A stretch of DNA of 37,727 nucleotides, from assembly GCA_030141605.1 (NCBI GenBank), contig JAQGDQ010000753.1:1-37727 (forward strand), read 5' to 3'. The DNA is from Tubiluchus corallicola. Taxonomy: Eukaryota; Priapulida; Priapulimorpha; Priapulimorphida; Tubiluchidae. Of this stretch, positions 28,992-37,727 are shown in pieces; position 1 is the first letter of the stretch, and each line of letters starts with the position of its first letter. Below the pieces are notes generated by a model. It ran no database searches. It saw only the letters and a program-made list of their open reading frames with translations, and was not told the origin of the DNA. The translations under genes and the position numbers were made by a program.

Positions 28992-29148
28992 GTTGATGAA
29001 AATAGCAAAATTCTCTCTGACATGGCCGATTTAGACGATCCAACACTTCACCGATTAGAAGGTTCACATGACCAAGTAGGTGGTCTTATCGTAAAGAGGC
29101 CAAAGAAAGATGAATTTAAGGTTCCACAACCTCGGACATCGATGTTAG
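28992..29148 (+). CDS. DHX38: DHX38 first coding exon, start ATG at 29022
   Basis: A splice acceptor (cctacatgcag) ends at 28991 and the donor gtagtt follows 29148. The ATG at 29022 starts [20 protein letters not shown], aligning with the short acidic start and HRLEG of vertebrate DHX38. The frame is open back through an ATG at 28986, but that ATG overlaps the acceptor and would not be in the spliced mRNA. So 28992-29021 is probably 5' UTR. One base of a Gly codon is left at the 3' end. Confidence 0.85.
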
Positions 29149-32100
29149 GTAGTTTTAGTTTTTTTATAAATTTTGTTTTTGCTTTTGTTTGCACTTATAT
29201 CAAATCCCACATATATGTATAAATGTGTATGAATAATTCATACATTTATAATTGTATTATACATAATACAATTTATATATGTATAAAATTGCAACATTTG
29301 TTTATTTTGTAATTTTTAGGCTTAACGTGATTAGATTATTTTATTTTATTATATTATTTTAGATTATAGTATTTTTTAAATTTGAAAAGCTGGATATATT
29401 TGAGTCTTTTAAAAGGTACGACTTTACGTGTACGTAATGTGTGATCCGTAATGCGTATACAACAGTTTGCATTTAAACATGTAGAAATGTTTCCGCATGT
29501 ATGTAATCCGTAATGCATGATGCATGATCCATATTCATTCGAACGTGATCGCTATCGTCCGAATACGCATCATGCAGCAATATGCAGACGGGAAACTGCC
29601 GTTGCCTAGGTGATTATATGGGGTTTTTGAGTTTCCGGTGACTATTTTCGCTGTTTAGCTTTCTGAAAATTCTAGTTAGGTGAGTTTTGGTCACTTCAGG
29701 ACCTATGAACAAAAATATTTGAGAGGCAGAAGAAGCATGTAGTTATGTGTTGTGCATCTAACTGCAGTTCTTTCACTAGATGATGATACGTACCGTATTG
29801 TTCACTCCACTGCAAAATGTTGTGCTTCCAGAACCTGTGCATTCTTTTCCGTCTAATAGTACAATAATAAGGTAATACCGCAGCTGTAATTTACAAGCTT
29901 AAATTACGAGAGAGACATGGTTTTCAAAAATGATTGCTTTCAAAAATGGTAGAAAAAGCACAGGGAACTTTGTTAATACGCATATTTCCACAGACACGTG
30001 GAAACAGTCAATACGCATGATGCATAACGCGTTACGTACACATGGAGTCTTAGCTTAACGGGGAAGAGAAAATTTTTCAAGTTTTCTTACATTGAATTAT
30101 GAATTATGAATTTATTCCACAGCAACAAAAACATACATACAAATTGATATTACACTGAAAAAAAATAAACTATGCGAGTTACTGTGAGGAGGAGGAAGGA
30201 GCATTGAGCTTTCGAGTCCTCCTCCAGATAAGTGAAACAATTGACAATTAACATGGCATAGTATTTTCATCAGTTATAACGTACATTAGAACAAAATAAG
30301 TTTTGTTAGTAACTTAAGATCAGGATGAGTAAAATTGTGAGTTAATTATACCGTTGTAGTAGGTAATTCTTTGATGCTATTTTAAATTGATAAAGATTAA
30401 GAGTTTTCATTTCATGCGGAATTGATGACCATATTTTAATAGCATTATATTTTGATGACTGTTTCATTATATTTGTTTTTGGAAGAGGGAGTACATAGTT
30501 TCCGACTGAATATCTTGTGTAATGATCATGTTGATCTGAAACTGGACTAAAGTATGACTGAAAAGCTGGTGGAAGTAGTGAATTATGATACTGACACATG
30601 GCGAATAATTAGTAAAGTAAGATTCCTGTAAAACCTTTTTCACTTGCCTAATTGTGGCTTTCCTGCAGGCTTGGACAAGTTGGCAGCTGCAAAACGGAAA
30701 CAGCAGCTGGATGATGTGGCGGAAAAGAAATCTCGAGTGATGTCTTATCGTGATGACTGGGAAGATGACGAAAATGAAGATGAAGACAGCAGAACAGATA
30801 TGAAATCTAAGCCTAAAGACAGGTGTGAACCAAACCCCACAATTATATTAAACAGGCAGGCAATAAAGATACTTCTGTTTCCGTCTAATCGCCATGGTAA
30901 TATTTTTTATCGTGCACCCGGCCAGGAATTTTATAATTTTGTTGTACGTTCATATACTAACTTGATGCAGTCATATAAAAGCGTATTTTTTAAATTTAAA
31001 ATGTAAAACGCAATAATTATTATAACATCGTTCTTTCGGAGAACGCAGGACTTGGCCATGTTTTTCCACAGATGGCTCTTGGTCGCGTTGCCATTTAATA
31101 TGATGCTTGTGGTATTAAAGGCTAAAAATATTGAATTTTCCACCAAATCGGTGTATTAAATGCCGAGTAGTGTTGCCGCTTATACCATAATTATGAAAAC
31201 ATACACGTTTACGATACAAGAAAAGAGACTATGCGATAATCGATAATTATACGATAATTTAGTAATGTGAAACTAAAAAACAAAGCGTGAACAAATGTGC
31301 ATTGAAAAATTTAAAACGTTACAGCTAACCAGTGGAAAATCAACAAAGTTTGATTTCAACTGATTTGAAATATTCTAGCGATTCAGCTTTAGACATTCAC
31401 AAAGGTTTAAAAAAATTAAAAAAATATTTCCTCCCTCCGTACTTACATCTTTTGAACTTATGAGGCAAGACAGAAACAATTTTTTTGTGGCCGGCCTAAG
31501 TTGAATAAGAGTAACTTTTACAATGATAGATGCTTCTTTCGTGTTTCTATTTTCATGAAAGCATTTCATTTTACTGCTGAAGCAGCCAACAGTTTAATGT
31601 TAAAAAAATTAAACATTATTAGGAGCATCATGATGTAAAAATTTGACATTTCTACAGGAAATACTTTGGGTGTTTTAAAAATAGAGCTAACCAGTCTTTT
31701 TTGGGGCAGTGGGAATGGCCGACTAGACTAAAGTTATTAGACACTTTTTTGGCTTCATGGGAAGATCGACAGATAGATTATTTCTCTTAGTGAGGAAAGA
31801 TACACCCTGAATGTGACTATGTCTACTCTGCAGAACGAGTTATAATTTCCAAATAACGATTTCTGTTTGTTAGGCAATATCGCATGACACGAGTCGAGAC
31901 CCCATCTCATCCAGGCGGAGTTACTGACGCCATTCGTGAACACATGTACAGAAAGTACCGAGAGAAAGGGAGAGGTGTTATTGCCAGCACAGTTGATAAA
32001 GAGAAGGAGAGGAATAGACAAAGAGGTTCATCATTAATCAATGTTTCAACTGTTTTTCAGCTTTTATTTTCAGCGTTTTTTTTTTATATTTTCTATTAGT

Positions 32101-32281
32101 TGCTTCTTTTACTAGTTGCTGCTTTTACTGAGTTAACTGTTTTGGTTTAAATGATTGGCTGATTATCTGCTAATCAGTTTTTCTTTTAACCTGTAACAGT
32201 GAATTATTAATTACGCAAAAGAAGTCATTAAGCGTGTTTATCAGAAAATCCCATAAATCTCGTAGTAGTAGTAGTAGTAGG

Positions 32282-32340
<59 letters not shown>

Positions 32341-32371
32341 TGTAGTGGTAGTGGTAGTGGTAGTGGTAGTG

Positions 32372-32403
<32 letters not shown>

Positions 32404-32453
32404 TGTAGTAGTTGTAGTAGTAGTAGTAGTAGTTGTAGTTGTAGTAGTAGGAC

Positions 32454-32492
<39 letters not shown>

Positions 32493-32504
32493 CAGTAGTA
32501 GTGC

Positions 32505-32561
<57 letters not shown>

Positions 32562-32776
32562 GTAGTAGTAGTAGTAGTATAAGTAGTAGCAGTAGCAGTT
32601 GTAGTAGTAGTAGTAGTTGTAGTAGTAGTAGGTGGTAGTAGTAGTATAAGTAGTAGTAGTAGTAGTAGTAGTATAAGTAGTAGTAATAGTAGTAGTAGTA
32701 GTAGTAGTAGTTGTTGTTGTAGTAATAGTAGTTAGTAGTAGTAGTAGTAGTAGAAGTAGTTGTAGTAGTAGTAGTT

Positions 32777-32807
<31 letters not shown>

Positions 32808-35800
32808 AAGTAGTTGTAGTTGTAGTATAAGTAGTTGTAGTAGTAGTAGTAGTAGAAGTAGTTGTAGTAGTAGTAGTAGTAGAAGTAGTTGTAGTAGCAG
32901 TAGTAGTAGTTGTAGTAGTAGTAGCAGTTGTTGTTGTTGTTGTTTGGCATAAATCTATTTGGCATTAAATTTTTTATACATTTTGTATTTATACTCCAAA
33001 AGTTTCATCATTTTCTAAGTCCAGCATAGATGGTTCGTACAAGTTCCTACATTGTATTTATTAACTGCCCTGTCTTTTAGTCAAACACAACTTTTTTGTC
33101 ACTTTAGTGTAGCGTGGTGCAAAATAAATAAACTTAGTTTTTATTTTTGGTAGGCAGTGAAAAATATCGGGAAAGAGAAAAACATCGTGATCGTCGAAAA
33201 GACTGGGATTTGTCAGAGAGAAGTAACAGAAGTGACTGGGAGTCATCTTCCCGTGAGAGAAACCGAAACGAGCCACCATCACCTAGAGTCAGAGTCAAAG
33301 GTACATACGCTTTTTTCACGGCAGCATTCCAATGAGCTCAGGGCACCATCACATTGTATTTCATTCAAGGAGTCAGATGTTAGATATGGGACGAATTTTT
33401 GTTAACCAACTCTGTGACATTGGTTGTTCTCTCTTGTGGTCTTTACAAAGCTGCTCAATTATATGTCAGTAATTGATTGACACCTAGTACATAGATTTAT
33501 CTTGTCAACCATAAAATTTCTTAAACATATTTTAAATTATTTTTCAAATTTTAAATTTTGCTGATATCTTACAAATCTGTTTTATAGGCAGGTGTACTAT
33601 GTCAAATTTAACATTACTTTATCACTTAATAACAATCTACTAAATACTGCTAATAAAGTATCAACATTGTAACCCTTTCACTACGGGAGGCGACACACTG
33701 CTGCCTGTGTTGTTCGTGCAAGGGGCGGAAGGCGGTAGACTGCTGCCCAAGCTCAACACTAAGTGCAGTCACCCAGGTCTGTTTATTTCACTGCTACAGC
33801 CATGCATAACATTGTAGAAAAGTTTAATAGCCAATAGATTGGGGTTGCTTCACAACAAGTAACGTTAACCAGCCAATCAGCATCTGAGGCCATGTGCATT
33901 CCACAATACTGTACTGTATGGTATGTTCCCACGCAAAATCATGACAACACGTATGCTTAGTTTATTGTTCTGTATTCTTATAAAATGATTGCATATTATG
34001 GATTAGTATTGTGTCTTTTGTGAAAACTGGTTTCTAAATATAAGTACATGCTTATTTATGAAGGTGTGCATGTGTGAGTGCCACGTATGTGTGCTCGTAT
34101 GTGTGTGCATGTGTAGAAATAAAACTAATATTTAATATTAGTACTCAATAACGAACATCTACTTGTTTATTTACAAACTTCTGTTTTGGTAACACGCCAC
34201 AATAAGTTATTATGAAATGTGCAAAAGACAATGTGGCCCAGTTAAAATGCAACTACGTAGTGAAAGGGTTAATCTTAGATATTGATGCTTAGTTTATCAA
34301 CTAAATGTATTGAAACTTGCTGAAATTCAGTTAGTTAGCATGTATAGATGACAGCTGTCCATGTTTCTTCAATGCTAATAACAGTTTATTTCTCAAATGT
34401 TAGACACACCATCAAGAACTGCATGGGACGAGGATGACCCCACACCTTCAAGACGTTCCTCCTGGGATCTGCCTACGCCATCTCCCTTCTCTGATAGGCG
34501 AACAGATCGAATGGATTCGTCTCGGTCAGACAGAAGCAACCGATACACTAAGGGTTCGTGGTCTGAGCGAAGGTATAGTCTACCTTCTTGTAGAGAAATG
34601 CTGTTGTTTAATTTATCATAGTCACTATTAAAGGATTTGACCAGCTGAAAAGGATGAACTTTTGACTGTCATAATCACCGAAAGACATGGTGGTCTAGTA
34701 CTTATGGTGTCAGCTTTGAAAGCCTAGGTTCTTGGTTCAAATCCAGATTGTGTCTCAAATTTTCACATTTACCGTATTTTTCAATTTGGTATCAAAATTT
34801 AATTAATTGTAGATTTTTACCATCATCTTAACAGGTGTTTGAAGTTTTCTGCTTTGTCACTTGCTTGTTTGTATGCTTGCTTGTTTGTTCACTGTAGAGT
34901 TAAATTTATTGCTGGCTACACTGGTAGTTTCTCTGGCTATTAAAAAGATGAAAACAATGATTTTACTTGTATGTTACATATATTTTTTTAAAACATAGTG
35001 ACACATTGTCTTTATATCCTATTGTCTGGATCATTTTATTCTGTTTATGTCACTTTCGCTTTAATAAATCAGTTTTCTGATATTTTCTCGTGTATCACTG
35101 ACAGTTATTGCTTGACGTATTTAGGAAGCACAACGAAGAAACACCATTGCCGACTCCTACGTACAAACGTAATTCGTGGATTGAGAGGAGGACACCACGA
35201 GAGCGGCCGGATACGTCTGCACATCCGCATTTCCACAGCGAGGAGGATCAGAAAGATTGGGAGGCAGAACAGAAGAGACTGGACCGAGAATGGTACTAAT
35301 TTACTATAGTATTTTATGTAAATTTTAACTCGTGTATCTAGTAGTTCTTATAATTTTGTGTAGTAATATCAGGACCTGGTGGTAAGCATATATTGAAAAC
35401 GTAGAAGTGTAGAAAGCTTTGATAGCTTGTGTGTTTAAAGCAGTGGTGACTGCCCCCTATGTGGTATAAACAAAATTTCACCACATTTCTGAAGTGAAAT
35501 GAGCCGACAGATTTTTGACTAAAGGTACGACTCCGTGTGTACATAATGCTCGATGCATGGTGTGTTATCTGTAACGCATATACAACAGTTTGTATTTAAA
35601 CATGTAGAAATGTTTCCACGTGCATGTAATGCGTGATCCGTGATCCGTGATCCGTTTTCGTTCGAACGTGATCGCTATCGTCCGAATATGCATTACGCAG
35701 CACTACACAGACGGGAAACCGCCGTTGCCTAGGTGATTATAGGCAGTTTTCAAGTTTCCAGTCACCATTTTCGCTGTTTAGCTTTCTCAAAATTCTAGTT

Positions 35801-37727
35801 AGGTGAGTTTTGGTCACTTTAGGACCTATAAACAATAATATTTTTTCTATTTGAGTTTTTGAGAGGCAGAAGAAGCATGTAGTTATGTGTTGTGCATCTA
35901 ACTGCAGTTCTTTCACTAAGTAATGATACCTGCCATATCATTCTCTCCCTGCAAAATGTTGTGCACCCAAAACCTGTGCTTTCTTTTCCGTCTAATAGTA
36001 CAATAATAAGATAATGTTGCTAAGCTTAAATTTCGACAGAGACATGGTTTCCAAAAATTATTGCTTGCAATTTTCACGAATAGCGACCAAAAATGGTGGA
36101 AAGAGCGTCGTGAGCTCTGTTAATACACATAGCATTTACGGACACATGGAAACATATGCATCATGCATTGCGTGCCCGCGGAGTCGTAGCTTAAGAGGCC
36201 AAATTTACATTGCTAGAAAGTCTTTGAGTATGCAGCATTTTCATAACATTTCATTTCACCTCTTTTCATGACATTTTTTTTTATTTCAGGTACAATATGG
36301 ATGAAGGCTATGATGAAGAACACAATCCATTTTCTGATATGTCAGCGGAGTACACTCGCAAGAAGGAACAGCAGCTGGAGGAAAGAAAGAAGAAGAGAAT
36401 TTCGGCCATGCAGAGACAAATCAACATGGTTAGTTGTAGCAATGGAAGTTAATTATGAAGCTTCTAACCAGCTTGAAAATTCGGTTTTTTACTGTGTTAC
36501 TTTTTTATTTAATAACTACATCCATAAATCTTGCAGTGCTTTTTTAACTAAATTTTGTCGTCAGTTTTAAAATGGTTTTCTTTTAGAGTCATCGCATTTT
36601 TTCTTTAATAAACTCTCTTTTTCATTGCATATTTTTTCTAATAAACTCTCTTTTTCATTCCATATTTTTTCTAATAAACTCTCTTTTTTATTTCATATTT
36701 TTTCAGATAAACTCTCTTTTTCATTACATATTTTTTCTAGTAAACTCTCTTTTTCATCGCATATTTTTTCAGATAAACTCTCTTTTTCATTGCGTATTTT
36801 CTCTAATAAACTCTCTTTTTCATTGCATATTTTTTCTAATAAACTCTCTTTTTATCTAATTGAGTATTTCTAAAGTATTAGCTTGTATGGGAAAGATACA
36901 TTTTGTATAGAAAACCCTATTTCTGTATTATGTTTTGGTGTGTTAAATTTAATTTTTGTGCGTTTCTCTTTTTTATCATCGCAACTCTATTTTCATAAAC
37001 GATATGGAGTGTAAATTATTGGAAAATGCTGACTGACTATAAGTTGTCAGTAGTGAGCCTGAACATCTTATCAACTTGTGAAAGCAGAACGGAACTTTGT
37101 GATTCATCAACTCACTTGATATTACCAGTGTTAACACAGCAAAACACGACAGTTCCTTTCATAAGGTGTTTACTGCAGTCTTCATTCTTGAAGACGGAGA
37201 AAAAACAAAAAAATACATAAATTTGCAGTAATGTAATTTGAACAAACTACAGAAATTTGAACAAAAAAAATTCACAGAAAATTTCTATCTAATTAATAAA
37301 CTTAGATTTACAAAAATCACTTACTTCATTCGGCTAGAGAGAGCACACTGTTTATGGTTTATGAAGCATGACATTAAATTTCTCATATAAAAACTGCATT
37401 ATCCACCAATTACAAGTAAGTCTCTGCAATAACCAGTTGAATCTGCCAGCAATTGCCCACTTGTCCCCTTTAGTTTTTGGCTCCCTCATGCGGGAAAAAT
37501 AAAAAACGAATTATATGGGTAATTGGGTAATTTGCCCATAACAACCGGAGTTATCAACATTGAAGGTGCTGATTAGTGCTCATTTTTGCATCATCTCTTT
37601 TTAGGACAATGAAAAATGGGAAGAGAATCGGATGTTGAGAAGTGGTGTCGTCCTGCGCACAGAATTTGACGAGGATTTTGAAGAGGACAATATCGCGAAA
37701 GTCCATCTTCTGGTGAGAAATATTGTG
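28992..37727 (+). CDS. DHX38: Pre-mRNA-splicing helicase PRP16/DHX38, N-terminal region (eight exons; 3' part outside window)
   Basis: PRP16/DHX38 is the DEAH-box RNA-dependent ATPase that remodels the spliceosome around the second catalytic step, in the nucleus. Coding exons 29022-29148, 30669-30822, 31874-32025, 33154-33300, 34404-34572, 35125-35292, 36290-36428 and 37605-37727 join in phase to 393 codons with no stop. Family landmarks in order are [31 protein letters not shown], an RE/RD/RS-rich arm, [60 protein letters not shown] and [20 protein letters not shown]. Helicase motifs (GETGSGKT, DEAH) are not in the window; they are expected just downstream. Identity rests on remembered vertebrate DHX38 sequence, whose motif order matches fully. 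Confidence 0.95.
29414..30055. mobile_element. PIF/Harbinger-like miniature element, copy A
   Basis: Ends AGGTACGACTTTACGTGTACG and a right end whose complement reads AGCTAAGACTCCATGTGTACG. TAA follows on the right (30056-30058); the left is AAA. It shares most of its length with 35523-36191. A 3-bp TAA duplication is seen in that copy. Internal sequence is rich in (A)TGCATGATGC-type words. In DHX38 intron 1. Confidence 0.7.
30091..30599 (-). mobile_element. LINE 3' fragment with RT tail and ATTCATA-like tail
   Basis: The - strand frame 30599-30342 reads [40 protein letters not shown] and a final [14 protein letters not shown]. The Y-LPLP-TN--K-S--Y-----W--IP--- pattern is the C-terminus of CR1/L2-like reverse transcriptases. 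It is followed by a 3' UTR and an ATTCATA-like terminal repeat at 30091-30115. 5' truncated; no clear duplication seen. In DHX38 intron 1. Confidence 0.75.
30669..30822 (+). CDS. DHX38: DHX38 exon: [12 protein letters not shown], acidic stretch
   Basis: Acceptor tcctgcag, donor gtgtga. Completes Gly (GLDKLA, compare GLDLLA in vertebrates), continues with a Lys-rich segment, SYRDDWEDD and a run of Asp/Glu, and ends with two bases of Arg. Low complexity and charged, as expected for the disordered N-terminal arm. Confidence 0.9.
31874..32025 (+). CDS. DHX38: DHX38 exon: [11 protein letters not shown]
   Basis: Acceptor ttgttag, donor gttcat (a weak donor: AGAG|GTTCAT). Contains [19 protein letters not shown], the most conserved block of the N-terminal arm, followed by Arg/Lys/Glu-rich sequence. 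The frame continues open past the donor for some 70 nt, but the next exon joins in phase here. Confidence 0.9.
32262..32944. repeat. Long imperfect (AGT)n trinucleotide tract
   Basis: About 680 bp of AGT units with scattered variants (tgt, ggt, gca, ata, aga). It lies in the DHX38 intron between exons 31874-32025 and 33154-33300. Any long frame over it is an artefact of the repeat. Confidence 0.97.
33154..33300 (+). CDS. DHX38: DHX38 exon: RE/RD/RS-rich arm
   Basis: Acceptor ttttggtag, donor gtacat. Reads [20 protein letters not shown] and [17 protein letters not shown], then [11 protein letters not shown]. The alternating Arg with Asp, Glu and Ser is the RS/RD-like domain of PRP16 proteins, thought to help recruitment to spliceosomes. 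Confidence 0.9.
33673..34268. mobile_element. piggyBac-like miniature element
   Basis: Ends CCCTTTCACTACG and CGTAGTGAAAGGG, flanked by GTAA on the left (33669-33672) and TTAA on the right (34269-34272). TTAA duplication and CCCTTT ends point to piggyBac, with one mutated base in the left flank. 596 bp, no transposase. In the DHX38 intron before exon 34404. Confidence 0.82.
34404..34572 (+). CDS. DHX38: DHX38 exon: [11 protein letters not shown]
   Basis: Acceptor aaatgttag, donor gtatag. Contains [33 protein letters not shown] and a Ser/Arg-rich tail, matching the TPSRxTWEEED ... SPSPTPS block of vertebrate DHX38. Ends with two bases of Arg. Confidence 0.92.
34681..34760 (+). repeat. tRNA-like sequence (tRNA-derived SINE or tRNA pseudogene)
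   Basis: A-box-like TGGTCTAGTA at 34691-34700 and B-box-like GGTTCAAATCC at 34734-34744, 43 bp apart as in a tRNA. A partial acceptor stem (gacatg / tgtgtc) can be drawn. The anticodon arm does not fold well, so a working tRNA is unlikely. In the DHX38 intron after exon 34404-34572. Confidence 0.5.
35125..35292 (+). CDS. DHX38: DHX38 exon: [10 protein letters not shown]
   Basis: Acceptor gtatttag, donor gtacta. Contains [20 protein letters not shown] and a [20 protein letters not shown] segment, ending within the Trp codon of REWY. PLPTPxYK is a characteristic PRP16 block. The Gly/Arg-rich loop seen between these blocks in vertebrates is short here. Confidence 0.93.
35523..36191. mobile_element. 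PIF/Harbinger-like miniature element, copy B
   Basis: Ends AGGTACGACTCCGTGTG and (complement of right end) AGCTACGACTCCGCGGG, flanked by TAA at 35520-35522 and 36192-36194. Three-base TWA duplications are typical of PIF/Harbinger. 669 bp. It ends 98 bp before the DHX38 exon at 36290. Confidence 0.75.
36290..36428 (+). CDS. DHX38: DHX38 exon: [15 protein letters not shown]
   Basis: Acceptor tttatttcag, donor gttagt. The first base completes Trp, then [40 protein letters not shown] and QRQINM. Conserved in the family (WYxMDEGYDExHNPF, KRISAQRRQIN). Ends in phase 0. Confidence 0.95.
36607..36852 (+). repeat. 33-bp pyrimidine-rich minisatellite, about 7.5 copies
   Basis: Units of aataaactctctttttcatt plus gcatattttttct start at 36607, 36640, 36673 and every 33 bp. 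At least two copies carry ttttttcag instead of ttttttcta, making acceptor-like words at 36706 and 36772. It begins 178 bp after the donor at 36428, in the last intron of the window. Confidence 0.93.
37605..37727 (+). CDS. DHX38: DHX38 exon, runs off the window edge
   Basis: Acceptor cttttttag; phase 0. Reads [36 protein letters not shown] and continues VRNIV to the last base. A GT at 37713 looks like a donor, but the reading beyond it matches the family (KVHLMVHNLV in vertebrates), so the exon is taken to continue. Confidence 0.93.

Noticed and set aside
28986-29021. ATG at 28986 as the DHX38 start
   Set aside because: It overlaps the acceptor AG at 28990-28991; the family alignment favours the ATG at 29022.
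32234-32965. Long polyvaline/polyserine and polytyrosine/asparagine frames
   Set aside because: Produced by the AGT trinucleotide tract in an intron; all three frames are open on both strands for this reason.
34681-34760. A functional tRNA gene
   Set aside because: A and B boxes are present but the anticodon arm does not pair well, so a SINE or pseudogene is more likely.
37713-37727. Splice donor at 37713 (CTG|gtgaga)
   Set aside because: The translation beyond it continues to match the DHX38 family, so the exon is read through to the window edge.

Overview
This is nuclear DNA from an animal. It is AT-rich, its genes are broken by many GT-AG introns, and most of its length is intron or intergenic DNA filled with transposon copies and tandem repeats. 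I see no operons, bacterial genes, CRISPR array or phage. The two recognisable genes and the repeat types (hAT, pogo-like, piggyBac-like and PIF/Harbinger-like miniature elements, truncated LINEs, SINE-like copies) fit a metazoan, probably an invertebrate. I cannot name the phylum from sequence alone.

Layout, left to right, all genes on the + strand. (1) Positions 1-19784 hold the 3' part of an ATP-dependent 6-phosphofructokinase gene. Nine exons (2762 to stop codon 19782-19784) join without a frame break into 351 residues, the C-terminal half of the animal enzyme. Earlier exons lie upstream of the window. (2) Positions 19785-28991 are intergenic or untranslated DNA, with several hAT-type elements, decayed reverse-transcriptase fragments on the - strand, a 49-bp minisatellite and long stretches with nothing recognisable. 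(3) Positions 28992-37727 hold the 5' part of the splicing helicase gene DHX38 (PRP16). Eight exons give 393 residues in one frame, covering the charged Arg/Ser/Asp/Glu-rich N-terminal arm. The last exon runs off the window edge and the DEAH helicase core lies beyond it.

The genes are not functionally linked: one is glycolytic, the other acts in pre-mRNA splicing. They sit head to tail.

Nothing here looks like a new multi-gene system. The most interesting signals are places where repeats touch splicing. A 27-bp minisatellite before the PFK exon at 10166 carries four acceptor-like sites, all in frame and open into the exon. A 62-bp tandem duplication copies the end of the PFK exon at 17253 together with its splice donor. 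A GGTAAA array of about 700 bp resembles a long run of near-consensus donors just upstream of a PFK acceptor. Six copies of one hAT miniature family each keep a perfect 8-bp target duplication. A near-perfect inverted repeat of at least 0.5 kb lies at the left end. Exon boundaries come from reading frame, splice consensus and remembered family sequence, not from transcripts.
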